NCBI GenBank assembly: GCA_009363875.1
Contig: CM018686.1
Coordinates: 9,610,001 to 9,674,000 of the forward strand
Length of the DNA stretch: 64,000 nucleotides
Reading direction: 5' to 3'
Source of the DNA: Mikania micrantha
Lineage: Eukaryota > Streptophyta > Magnoliopsida > Asterales > Asteraceae
The notes under the pieces are model-generated. The model saw only the letters and a program-made list of their open reading frames with translations, was not told the origin of the DNA and ran no database searches. This document shows, piece by piece, positions 9,876 to 21,210 of this stretch. Each line of letters opens with the position of its first letter. Position 1 is the stretch's first letter. The position numbers and the translations under genes are program-made.

Positions 9876-12800
9876 TTGACAGTGGCTGTTCCAGGCACAT
9901 GACAGGAAACAAGACTCACCTTCATAAATATGAACCATTCTTTGTAGGGTCTGTTGCTTTTGGAAGTGATCCAGTGGAAGGTTACATAACAGGCAGGGGC
10001 ACTATCACAAATGGCAAGGTAAGCTTTGAGAATGTGCACTTTGTTAAGGAACTAAATTATAATTTACTGAGTGTATCACAGGTGTGTGATCAAAAGCACA
10101 ACATGTTGTTTACTGAGCATGAATGTATTGTTCTAAAGCCAGGATTTGTTGTTCCAAATGATCAAATTTTGCTCAGGGCTCCAAGAAGAAATAACATGTA
10201 CATGCTTGACATGAGCACAGCTACACCACTCAGTAACATAAATTGCTTTGTCTCAAAAGTTTCACTTGATGAATCATCTCTTTGGCATAGGAGACTTTGT
10301 CATGTAAACCTCAAAAATATGAATAAACTTGTCAAAAATAACTTGGTAACCGATTTACCAACAAAAGAATTCATTTGTGTTGATAAATGTGTTGCATGCT
10401 TGAAAGGCAAACAGCACAAATCATCTCACCATGCCAAAGAGATAAATTCTATCACAACAGTCCTACATTTACTGCACATGGACTTGTTTGGCCCCACAAG
10501 TGTTAAAAGTCTTGGTAGAAAATCATATTGCTTGGTGATCACTGATGATTTCTCTCGGTATACCTGGGTATTTTTCTTAAATACCAAGGATGAAACTGCT
10601 GAGATCCTAAAGTCATTTATACTAAGGGTGGAGAATGAAAGTGACCACCATGTAAAAATAATTAGGTCAGATCAAGGAACAGAATTCAAGAATCATGTTT
10701 TAAATTCTTTTTGTGAATCTAAAGGTATCACAAGACAATTTAGTGCTCCTCGGACTCCACAACAAAATGGTGTTGCTGAGAGAAGGAATAGGACACTAAT
10801 TGAGGCTGCAAGGACCATGTTGTCTGATGCCAAACTTCCAATAACTTTTTGGGCAGAAGCAGTCAACACTGCCTGTTATGTCCAAAATAGAGTATTGGTA
10901 GTTAAGACACATGGTATGACTCCTTATGAAATTTGGCACAAGAGAAAACCATTTATTGGGTTTCTCAAACCATTTGGATGTCAATGCACCATCTTGAATA
11001 CTAAAGATCATTTAGCCAAGTTTGCTGAGAAATCAGCAGAGGGCTACTTTGTTGGGTACTCTTCACATGCTAAGGCTTATAGAGTATACATCAAAGCTTC
11101 CAGAATTATTGAAGAGTCTGCAAATGTTCAGTTCAATGAACATACTCTCAATAAACCTGGAACATGCCCTGATTGGTTATTTGATCTTGATAGCTTTACA
11201 TCTGCATTTAATCTGGTGAAAGAGTATGTTCCAGTTTCACAGTCAGCTACCATAGATACCTCCAAATGCACAAGAGAAGATGACTTTCGTGTTGAACTGC
11301 CAATAGCTTCAAGACAAATCTTGGCAGAATCCACTTCAGCACAAAATGGTGTGTCACAGTCTGAGACAATTAACACATCTCAGGCAGGTCCCTCAAGTGA
11401 ATCTACTTCTGGTTTACAACATCAAGAAGAAGTAGGAAGTCCATCAGCAGAGGCAAACCCTCTGGAAACCACTTTTCCCAGAGAAAACCAACCCACCACA
11501 GTCCAAATTCAGAATCTACAAGATATGCCAGAAATTCAGCTTGAGGTAGTACTTCCTAACCTTGAGTCAATCAATCTGGATGAGGCTTCTCAATTGGATG
11601 TGATTCCAAGAACTAGAATTCACAACACTCATCCAGTTGAGAACATTATTGGAAATGTTGAAGAAGGAGTAAGAACTAGAAGCTCTATGCACGAAGCAAA
11701 CATTTGTTTGTTCTCATGCTTTCTATCCCAAATAGAACCAAAGAAAATTGCCGAGGCATTGAAAGACAACAGTTGGGTAGAAGCCATGCAAGAGGAGCTT
11801 CTTCAAGTTGAAAGACAAGGAGTATGGAAGACCTATCCTTTACCTAAAAGTAAGTATGCAATTGGAACCAAATGGGTGTTCAGAAACAAGAAAGATGACA
11901 AAGGTGATGTCATCAAGAACAAAGCAAGACTGGTTGTTCAGGGATACACTAAGGAGGAAGGCATAGACTATGATGAAGTTTTTGCTCCAGTTGCAAGAAT
12001 TGAAGCCATCAGAATCTTCTTAGCATTTGCAGCTGCCAAGAATTTCAAAGTTTTTCAAATGGATGTAAAAAGTGTCTTTCTCTATGGAAAAATTGATGAG
12101 GAGGTTTATGTGTGCCAGCCTCCCGGATTTGAAGATCCAAAGTTTCCTGTTTATGTCTGTAAGCTTGATAAAGCTTTCTATGGGCTGCATCAAGCTCCCA
12201 GAAAATGGTACGAAACTTTGTCTTTCTTTCTATTGTCTAACAATTTCAAGAGAGAAACAATTGATAAAACTCTCTTTTTTAAGAAGTCCAATCAACATAT
12301 CATGCTAGTACAGATCTATGTTGATGATATTATCTTTGGTTCAACTAATGAATCTCTCTGCAAGGACTTTGAATCACTGATGAAGTCCAAGTTTGAAATG
12401 AGTTCAATAGGAGAACTCACCTTCTTTCTTGGACTACAGGTGAAACAAACTCCTACAGGGATTTTTATTAATTAATCAAAATATGTCAAGGACATTCTTG
12501 AAAGATTCAAGCTGTCTGATTGCAAAGCACCGGGAACTCCTATGTCCAAGACAACATCTCTTAGCCCTGATCTTGAGGGGGAGGATGTTGATCAACACCA
12601 GTACAGGGCAATGATAGGCTTTTTGATGTATCTCACAGCAAGCAGGCCAGATATCATGTTTGCAACTTGTGTGTGTGCAAGATTTCAGGCCAATCCCAAA
12701 GTCTCACATATGTTGGCTGTGAAAAGAATTTTTAGATATCTCAAAGGAGCATCAAGCCTAGGATTATGGTATCCTAGAAATGAAGATTTCCAGTTCATGG

Positions 12801-13261
12801 CTTACACTAACAGTGATTATGGAGGTTGCAACATCAGCAAGAAATCAACATCAGGAGGATGTCAATTCCTTGGACCCAGGATTGTGTCTTGGCAATGCAA
12901 GAAACAGTCATGTGTATCTACCTCTTCTGCAGAGGCAGAATACATAGCTGCTTCTAGCTGCTGTGCACAAGTTATCTGGATTCAAAATCAAATGAAAGAT
13001 TATGGAATAGATCTATTCAACACTCCTATTCAGATAGACAACTCAAGTGCAATCTCCATCACCAACAATCCTGTCAAACATTTCAAGACAAAGCACATTG
13101 ACATAAGATATCACTTCATCAGAGATTGTGCTGAGAAAAAGTTAATTCATCTAGTCAAAGTTGATACAGAAAACAATCTGGCTGATGTCTTCACCAAAGC
13201 ATTTGATGAAGGAAGATTCGTGTACTTAATAACATCCATTGGGATGATTAACTTTGAATAA
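9836..13261 (+). pseudogene. Sirevirus-like pol polyprotein with one nonsense codon
   Basis: The polyprotein supplies protease, integrase, RT and RNase H. The protease motif DSGCSRHMTG starts at 9878 and GAG-pre-integrase is near 10285. Integrase catalytic residues lie near 10481 (D), 10669 (D) and 10778 (E). The RT active site YVDD is at 12317-12328, and RNase H carries SSAEAEYIAAS near 12926 and DNSSA near 13038. The only interruption is TAA at 12473-12475, where CAA is expected, and the same frame continues to the stop at 13259. No ATG is evident at the 5' end, and the frame overlaps gag near 9840, so expression by frameshift, or loss of an original in-frame fusion, is likely. Confidence 0.9.
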
Positions 13262-13800
13262 ATGTACTCATAAGGAATAAATAATTCTTCGGAAGATAAA
13301 CTTAACGTATCTTCTGATGAGTAACTACTCAGCAGAAGATAGGTTAAGTCTTCGGAAGCATTATTTCTTCCTCTGTCGGAAGTTCTCACACTTCAGAAGC
13401 TAAATTACCTTCTGAAGTAATACTCTTCCGATACATTAACTTTGGAAGCTTAACCTTCTGAAGGTACTCTTCAGAAGAAGGTGTCTTCCGAAGAACATTT
13501 TGTCTGATGAACTTATCTAATATTTCAGAAGCAGTGCTTCCGATGTATTAATTTTTATACTTCTTAACCATTGCTTCTGATACTTAAGAAGCAGTGCTTC
13601 CGACAGTATAAATTTTATACTTCGGAAGCAAATCTCTTCTGAAAACCTTTTGGTCTCTTAAACTCCTTCCGAAAGCCACATCTTCGGAAGCAACTCAGCC
13701 CTTAGCAAATATTCAGCCATTTATTGTGAAACCAGCTGTCATCGGAAGACCTTTTTCTGACATCCGGATCTCAAATTTAATGTGTCTATATTAAATGCTG
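13262..13800 (+). repeat. CTTCCGAAG-palindrome-rich spacer between pol and the extra ORF
   Basis: About 500 bp contain more than a dozen variants of CTTCGGAAG, CTTCCGAAG and CTTCAGAAG, some as paired units (ACTTCGGAAGC, GCTTCCGA). The same 9-mer palindrome fills the start of both LTRs and recurs in gag codons near 9460-9610. Palindrome clusters near the LTRs are known for Sireviruses. The exact motif here I recognise only from this sequence. It has no coding capacity. Confidence 0.75.
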
Positions 13801-13811
13801 AAATCCGAAGG

Positions 13812-13820
13812 TATAAAAGG
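13812..13820 (+). promoter_or_regulatory. Internal TATA box ahead of the extra ORF
   Basis: TATAAAAGG lies 91 bp upstream of the ATG at 13911. It is followed by a C/T-rich stretch (CATCTTCTCTCACC, then TTCTCTTTTCTCTC) that looks like a plant core promoter plus short 5' leader. It suggests that the downstream ORF is transcribed from its own promoter. Inference from sequence layout only. Confidence 0.5.
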
Positions 13821-13910
13821 TCTCCCGCTCATTCATCTTCTCTCACCGTTTCACTTCAAAATTGATTTTCTCTTTTCTCTCAAATCGTAACCTAAAAACC
13901 TTCGATCGAA

Positions 13911-16900
13911 ATGGCTCTTCTTGCATTCAAACCTGCTCACAACTTTCCAGCGGAGTTGTCATCAGACAATGATGCTGATTTTGCTCCGATCATCTCGTTT
14001 CTTCAAAGGAGCAGGTATTCCTTTGCACTCACTGTTCAGCCCTTGGTGTATGAATCTCATCACCAACAATTTTGGGCATCCTGTTCTGTTTCTTCTTCTT
14101 CCAATGGTCGGAATCTTAATGCCACCATTGATGCTCATCCTATTTCTATCACTGTGGAGACCATCTGTCGGCATCTCAAACTCAATAATGCCGGTGGAAA
14201 GGTCTCATTCACAAAGGATGAGGTAGCATCGACTTTTAAGTCGATGGGGGTACGAAGGTCCTCTCCCTACAACAACTTATTTGAAGGGTAGAGTGTCCTA
14301 TAATTACAAGTACCTCATACATGTGTTCCTACATTCTCTTTCCAATAAGACAGGAGGTTGGGATCAAGTTCCGACTGACTTAGCCTCGGCTATTCATGGT
14401 TTGGTCTCCAACCAACCTTTTAACTTCTCTGCTTTTATTTTCAATAATTTGGTTGACAATATTTCGTCACCAAAGAAATTTTGTATGTACCCCAGATTTT
14501 TGCAACAGATCTTCTATGAGGAGTTGGGCACTTCCCTCTCTCTAACTGGGAATACATACAAAATACCCTTGGTTTCTTCCAAGGTTTTTGTGCAGCTAAA
14601 GAAGAAGAGTGCACAGTTCTCTGGGAACTTCACTCCTCTTCTTCCCTCTATGGAGTCACATACTCCAGAAGGTGACAGCTCTGTTAAACCCACAAATGCT
14701 GAACCCACACCTTCCACTTCTGTTCCTCATCCCATAAAGATTACCTACAAACGCAAACGAACCCCTGTATAGCTCTCTACAGCTGTTCAGGCCCCTTCCT
14801 CTGAACCCAGCAAGAAAAAGGTGAAAAGAACTGCTATGGGCACAGTTCCACCAAAGGTGAAAGCCACACATGTAGTTAGTCCACAGGTTCTTCCTCTGGA
14901 ATCTGTGGCTGCCCCTAACCAGCCTGAAAGCCCTCAGAGTATGTCACCATACATACATGAGAATATTCAAAGGGATTCTCCCATCATTGAGTCTGCTTCT
15001 AATGAAGCAACTCCATTAGATCAGAGACTGTCTCCCAGGTCTCCAGGTTCTTACCATCCAGAAATGCCCCCCACCTATACTACTTTCCAGGCTCAAGGGA
15101 CCTCTGCTATAGCTGTGGAGGAACCACTCTCTCCCACTTCCCAAATACTTATGAAAGTGGTGACACAGTTACAAGCTAGGTTCCCTGACCCAGAGCTTAC
15201 CACATCAGAGGTTGATCCCAGGAGTGAAGAAGGGATCAATGCAGATGAGGCTGCCACTACTGATGAACCTTCTCATGTTCTTCAGGACAGTGGTACAGGC
15301 AATAGGACCTCATCTGCGGCAACCAACATTGGGGAGGACTTCTTTGAGGCCCTTCTCAATGAGGGGAATCCAGGGTGCCAAGAAACCACATCTGGTGGTG
15401 CATGTGCAGGAGCTAGGCTCAGGACTCCATTGCCCCATGATTCTACTCAGGTAGATGAGGGCACCCGAACACAGGAATTGACGGCTACCATCACATCCCT
15501 CCAAGCCAGGGTAGCTCATCTGGAAGCTGAGGTGGCTACCCTGCGGCTTGAGGTCCAGACTAAAGATGCTACCATTCTGGACCTCAGGAGGCATCCCCCA
15601 GTACTTCTTCAACCCTTTCATCCTGATCCTGCTACAACCACCTTCATCTCCCCTGATGCTACCAAAAAGGGGGAGAATACACCTTCTGTAGGGTCGGGAT
15701 CATAAGTAAGAGAAGAGGAAGCTGCACAGGATGTCAACCCATCCATAGTCACTTTGACTACTGAATGGGATGATTTCTTGGGCACTTACTTCCATGTATC
15801 CTCCACTTCCTCTTCCTCTTCTTCCGAGGCAACAGAGGCTGCCAAAGAGACAGAGCAATAGCACAACACAACAAATGTCTCTTCGAAGCCTCAGTCCTCT
15901 GTTGGGACTCACCTGTCCCCTTCTGGGACCAAGTCTCCTTCTGAGACTGCAGCCCAGGTTGCCATGGAAGAAACTATTCAAGAACAACCTTCAATCTCCA
16001 TGGAACCTGTGTCCCCTCCTTCTGGGACAAAGGCTACTGAAGACCTCTCCTGCTCTCCTCAGCTCTCTGGGGAAACTAATAAGGAATCAACCAAGATGGT
16101 TGGTCAACCGGAGGGGGCATTGAATGCTAAGGTTAACTCCGAAGCTGCAGCTGCTTCCGAAGGCCCAGCCATTCTTGACGATTCCTCCTCAGAAGAGCTA
16201 CGTGCCAATGAACCAGCTGGTGAGGCAACAGGAGACACTTCCTCTGGGGCAAAATTAACCGCTGATGACAAAGGAAAAAGAAAATTAACATCAGAAAAGG
16301 AAGCAGAACAGGAGGAGAGAAAACCAAAGAAAGTGAAGGGCCGACTAGACACCTCTCAGGATGAAGAACGAGTTAGGCTCTCTGCTCTGCTTGAAGAGAG
16401 AGGCTATGACTTTGATGAAGTATGGGGCTGGTCGGTGCCTCAGATGGCTGCCGAGATGGACAGGGTACAGCAGCAAGAACAGGCTGCTGCTGCATCCAAG
16501 GCCAAGATTGTCCTTACAAAAAAGCAAAAGGAAAAGGCCTACAGAGACAAGTCAAAGGCCTTTCTCCTGGAATATGGCTTCCATGCTCGGCATCTAAGCC
16601 CAATGAAGAACTCAACCATGGATATGCATATCAGAGACATCAAGGCTAAGGTTGCCAGAAGTGAGTTACCTTCAATTGAGCAAATACATGCTCAAAGGGC
16701 AAGCCTAAACTTAGGCTTAGGCTTAGGGGGAGGAGCAAGAATAGAATTTCCTCTCTCTGGAACAGGGATCAGACAGGGTGAGGAAGTCATGTGTGGGGAA
16801 GCAACAAAAGCCATGTTCCCCAACATGTTTCCTATCAACCCTAAAGAAGAACAAGCATCTCCTCCATCTAGTCCCTCAATGGATAACATGCCAATCTCTT

Positions 16901-17576
16901 CAGTGATCAAAATCAGAAAGGGAAAGGCAGCTAAAAGAACTATAGTGCCTGATCCTGAGAGACAATCTATGGCAGATGAGAGGAGACCAAATCCTTCAAG
17001 AACTAATGTTGCAGGCACAGAGCCCACTGCAAGAGCAGATGATCCAGTGGGATCCAATGTGGAGGATCAACAGGCCAGAGAACAGAGGAGTGAAGCTGTG
17101 GCTCAAGACTCACCAAGATTCAGAAGAAGAAAGAGCATAGCTAAAAAGAAAAAGAGAACAAATCCTATCTCCCTGACTCTGAGCCTGAAGCAGTAATCTT
17201 AGTACCTGAAGTCACACCAGAAGCAGCTCCAGCAACTACACAATCTCAGGAAGATCTAAGGGACATTCATGGACTAATGCATGAGCATTCATATATCCCC
17301 TTAGTGAAATGGAGCTTCAATGCATAAGAAAAGATCTTCATTCTCACCAACTACAATGGAGTAATAAAGCTGGTGAATCTTGTGCAGCTGATGGTGTTAA
17401 CAAATCCCTATGTCCTTGACCTAGATAAGCTTCCTCTCAACAATCCTGATAATGGATCAGATGGGAGGGTAGGCAGCAAGTGGGTAAAGGCAAGGGCACA
17501 GGTACTGAGAGGTGAAAGGAAGCCAAGGGTAATTCCATAGAAGTTTTGGTAGCATCAGCCTAGGGGGAGATTGTAA
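13911..17576 (+). pseudogene. Extra ORF (env-like/aORF) of the Sirevirus-like element, broken
   Basis: The start ATG at 13911 (MALLAFKPAH) follows a TATA box and leader. The N-terminal 250 residues form a block (SITVETICRHLKL, then YLIHVFLHSLSNKTGG, MYPRFLQQIFYEELG) that I associate with extra ORFs of Asteraceae Sireviruses. A Pro/Ser/Thr-rich region, a leucine coiled coil (about 15475-15585) and a very basic Lys/Arg-rich C-terminal part follow. Breaks are a frameshift near 14285, stops at 14770, 15703 and 15859, another frameshift near 17190 and further stops beyond. The last frame runs through the polypurine tract and stops on the TAA at LTR bases 3-5. I see no convincing signal peptide or transmembrane segment, so 'envelope' is a positional label only. 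Confidence 0.65.
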
Positions 17577-18416
17577 AGACTAATAAAGGCTGATGCTCAC
17601 TAAACTTCTTATTTTGTCTAAGTATAGGAGCTACAATGACTAAAAGCCTTCGGAAGGAAGAAGTGATTCTTCGGAAGCAGCATTGCTTCCGAAGGATAAC
17701 TTGTTCCTGCCGAAGGTTATACAAGACAACTGCTTCGGAAGAATAACACTTAAAGGTTTTAAAGCTTCAGAAGTCTTAAAGCTTCCGAAGACTACAAGCT
17801 TCCAAAGAACCTCCCCAGCTTCCACAAGACAAAGACTTCCGAGGTTTATCCTCTAACAAAGGCCATAGCTGAAGTACTTTCATAGTACAAAAGGAACTGA
17901 CACAAGGCATGCCGATATGAGTAAAGACAAAGACAGCACACTTAGAGTCAGTGAAATCACCTTACTTCCCTACTTTAGCATTAAATGCAAAAGATTATCT
18001 GAACTTTGAAGATCATCAACATTAAATGTCTTTTGTATTTAGTTTTTGTTAAGTCAAATGTCTATGAATGTAATGATTGTGATTGAGTGTCTTAGCCTGT
18101 TAAGACACTCAACATACTAGAATAAGCTTTACTTTATGTATTGTCTAGTATACCCAACTTGTATTCCTACGTGTATACGGTTGTAGCCTTGGCTATATAA
18201 CCTCTCATTGTAAACCGACTAAGCGTGCGTGCTGGCTGGGTGTAATACTTTGAGAGAAATATATCTTTGAGCTTGAATTTATTTCTTGTGTTCTCATTGT
18301 TATTTGATCACCTCTGAGTGTTTGTGAGATCCTTCTAATAGATATTCCGCATCTATTAGATTGTAAGTGAGAAATACTTGTGAAGTGTTGTTTAGGTTGA
18401 ACAACCCGATCCAACA
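17572..18416 (+). repeat. 3' LTR of Sirevirus-like element
   Basis: This 845-bp LTR is preceded by PPT TAGGGGGAGA (17561-17570). It carries an additional GCTTCCGAAG-palindrome segment (about 38 bp near 17660-17697) missing from the 5' LTR, and about 17 substitutions against it. It ends ATCCAACA at 18416, followed by the target duplication tgatt. Confidence 0.93.
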
Positions 18417-18750
18417 TGATTCCATGGCTTGTAATAATCCAACACATCTTCTTCTTCCCCGGTATTACCATCATCATCATCATCATACACAAGACCAATC
18501 CCACACTCCAAAATAATATGAACAGGAGAAAAATATTTATTTGTCACAGTAGTAGTAACATGGTCACCAACTTTCATCTCATTCGGCTCAAACATCCAAT
18601 GGTTTAACCAACTTAAACAATACCCTTCACCATCTTCATTATAATGATTATTTCCATCGAACTACACTCTATGAACATAATGATTATTAACCCAGGAATG
18701 GTTTTCTGTAATATTACTAATTTTGATCATTGGTACCGCAATGTCACACC
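18417..18750 (-). pseudogene. TNL resistance gene, C-JID exon piece between two insertions
   Basis: The minus-strand frame reads VPMIKISNITENHSWVNNHY, then CLSWLNHWMFEPNEMKVGDH, then a run of Asp codons from a CAT/ATC microsatellite (18470-18487), and ends KPWNH at the Sirevirus-like target site. A TAG interrupts the frame at 18664-18662. The segment is flanked by ggtgt (minus-strand view of acacc), the target of the gag-only LTR element, across which it joins in frame to 21454-21639. The content fits the C-terminal post-LRR domain of plant TNL immune receptors. Confidence 0.72.
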
Positions 18751-18992
18751 TGTTGGAGTTAAACATGATTATGGTGTCGAAGGGTCTTATGTAAATGAGT
18801 GTAAATAGAAGGTTACTAAATGTAAATATAAGTTAGTTAAAAGTTGGTTAAGTAACTGTCATATAACTGTCAAATAGAAAGGTAAAAAGAGCCCTCATAT
18901 GTAAACATTTGTTTGTAATCGTATGTATGCAATTCTGGTTTCTTACAAACACACATATTTGTCAATCTGTTTTGTCGTGAAGAACACCAAGA
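18751..18992 (+). repeat. 5' LTR of the gag-only element
   Basis: This 242-bp LTR starts TGTTGGAGTTAAAC. The end is set by the TSD (…CACCAAGA). The position equivalent to TATAAATAG of the 3' LTR reads TAAAAAGAG here, so its promoter has probably been lost. Confidence 0.85.
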
Positions 18993-19009
18993 ATTGGCAT
19001 CAGAGCCAC

Positions 19010-19330
19010 GATTCAAAGCTTGTGGAGAAGAGTAACAACGATTCAGCCAAAATCGTTTCAGAACAAAATCAATTCAGATAAATAGATTCAGCGTAGATTA
19101 ACAAAATCGATTTCAGGATTTAAAATAGATTCCGTGTAGAAGAAAAAAATCGATAAGGTAAATCGATTCAGAGACCATTCAAAAATCAATTTCAGTAAAA
19201 CAATTGATTCAGAATAAACCAAAATCGGTTCAGAACTTCAAAACAACTTCAGTAATAAAGTCAGAAGAACAAAATCGATTCAGTCAGAAATCGATTCAGA
19301 TCAATAAGAACATAATCGGTTTGGAGAAAT
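19010..19330 (+). repeat. AAATCGATTCAG-type repeat cluster in the leader
   Basis: A 12-mer close to AAATCGATTCAG (variants AAATCGGTTCAG, AAATCAATTCAG, AACGATTCAG) occurs about fifteen times in some 300 bp directly after the PBS. Spacing is irregular. Its position between PBS and gag is where packaging signals lie in LTR elements. Any function is inference. Confidence 0.6.
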
Positions 19331-20198
19331 CAAAGTCGAATCACATATACTTTTGATCAGAAAACTTGGTTTAAAGAAAAAGAACATGCCTGTTGTGTTG
19401 TGTCTGATGACCGAGAAGACTGAAAGAGAAGAGATAGAAAACCGATTGAAGTATTGCTTGTGCCCTAATTCCACCGTACTCACAGAAGGACTTATCCAGA
19501 GAACTGTTCTTGCTTATTTGGTTAAAATCGAAGTGGATTCCTTGTTTGTGTTGCGCATCAGAAAAGAAGAAGAAACAGAACGCAGAAGATCGTGAAGACC
19601 TGAAGAAGGTGGTCAAGTTTTTGGCCTTGGGAAAGAAAAGGTAAAAGGTAAAAGGAGAAAAAAGGAATCTAGGAATAAAAAATAAAAAATAAAAAAACCC
19701 ATGGCATATTAGTTTCCTATAAAATCTAGAAAAGAAAAAAAAAAGAGTAAAAATCATTGCTAGTGATAAAAAAAATTAAAACAATTCTTGTTTTCATTTG
19801 TTTTAGCAAAAATTCAAAGAAAGTTATTTTTTGGGTTTCTATTATTATTGACCAAAAAAATTAAACAAAGGTTAATTAAATTAGAATCAAAAGAAAGAAA
19901 ATACCGTGAAGCATTAACCTAGTCAAAAAATCTCAGAATTTTTTTTTAAAAAAAATTCTAGATTATACCGTTATTTTATTTGGAATTTCAGTTTTATAAA
20001 ATTAGAGTTATACTAATATTGATTCTCGTTAGAATCATTATTAATTATCTATCCCGGTTAGGATAAGAAATTTTAGAAAATCTCATTAGAAGTTTACCAG
20101 TTAAAACAATTCTGTTAAATTGTTAAAGTAAACATGTCGGAAAAGGGATAAGGAGTTAAAAATAATAAGGAAACTTTTATACATAAGAAGGAGGATCT

Positions 20199-21202
20199 AT
20201 GACACATTTTCAATGTCCTATTTTGAATGCCACTAATTATACTATATGGTCAATTCGAATTAAAACCATACTGAAGGCAAACGGATTTTGGGACATGATA
20301 GAACCTAGTGCCAATACTCAAACCGATGAAAAGAAAGATATGACCGCAACTGCATATCTATTTCAAGCATTACCAGAAGAAATGATAATACAAATTGCAA
20401 ATGGTAAAAGTGCAAAGGAAATTTGGGATGCACTTAAGACTAGAAATGTCGGGGTAGATCGAGTACAGAAGGCACGTATTCAAACACTGAAGACAGAATT
20501 TGAAATGTTAAAGATGAAGGAGGAAGATACTATAGATTCGTTCACTGCAAAACTTAACGGTATTGTTTCAAAGGCAAGTAATCTTGGAACGATATATGAT
20601 CAACCAACATTAGTGCGAAAACTGTTAAGTTCAGTGCCAAAGAGGTTTGTTCAAATTGCTGCAACAATCGAACAATTCGCTGATTTGGAAGCAACCACTT
20701 TAGATGAAATTAATGGAAGATTAAAAGCTTTTGAAGAAAGGACTAGTCTATTAAACAAAGATTCAGAAAATAATCAGGGAAAGCTTTTGTTTTCACAACA
20801 TGATAACAAATCAAGTCAAGGAGAACACTTTGAAAGAAGGTTTAATTCATCACAAAGAAAAATGGAAAGTTCAGACAAGAAGAAGTAAATGAAAGTAAGA
20901 TAAACTTCATGAAAAATAACAGTGATTATGGTGAAAGAAAGAAGAATTCAAAAAACAAGTTTGAGTTTGACATAAACAAGGTAAGGTGTTACAACTGCAA
21001 CAATTTTGGACACTATGCCTCTGATTGTTGTAAGTCAAACCATGGAGGAAAACAAGCAAATCTCGTGCAAGAAGAACAAGAAGATGATGAACCAATTCTC
21101 TTAATGTTACAAGTCGAAGACAGTGATACTCAGAAGATTTGTGGAGATATTGAAGAGTATGTTCATGCTAAAGAAGACAAAGAAGACCATTATCATGTTT
21201 AG
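20199..21202 (+). pseudogene. gag of the gag-only element, one frameshift
   Basis: The start is the ATG at 20199. The frame has copia gag blocks (LNATNYTIWSIRIKTIL, AKEIWDALKTRNVGVDRVQ, DSFTAKLNGIVSKASNLG). It stops at 20886-20888, but the alternative frame is open from before that point and carries the CCHC knuckle CYNCNNFGHYASDC and an acidic tail to the stop at 21200. A single indel near 20870-20888 therefore separates two halves of what would be a gag of about 330 residues. Related elements normally continue into protease at this point, but here the polypurine tract follows at once. Confidence 0.83.
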
Positions 21203-21210
21203 GGGGTGAT

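Larger units (their letters stand above)
6187..18416 (+). mobile_element. Sirevirus-like Ty1/copia element with extra downstream ORF
   Basis: The element is 12.2 kb with LTRs 6187-6997 and 17572-18416 and an exact TSD tgatt (6182-6186, 18417-18421). An iMet-type PBS TGGTATCAGAGC lies at 7000-7011 and a PPT TAGGGGGAGA at 17561-17570. Order: long gag with coiled coil and two zinc knuckles, copia pol, a palindrome-rich spacer, then a large extra ORF. That arrangement is characteristic of Sireviruses (SIRE lineage). About 17 substitutions between LTRs (about 2%) suggest a fairly recent insertion. The ORFs carry several stops and frameshifts, so the copy is defective. It lies antisense to the TNL gene it disrupts. 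Confidence 0.93.

Noticed and set aside
13262..13760. CRISPR-like array
   Set aside because: Repeats are short palindromes with irregular spacing inside a plant retrotransposon, not 25-40-bp repeats with uniform spacers.
13911..17576. Calling the Sirevirus extra ORF a true envelope gene
   Set aside because: No signal peptide or transmembrane helix is visible in the readable parts; the position alone is not enough.
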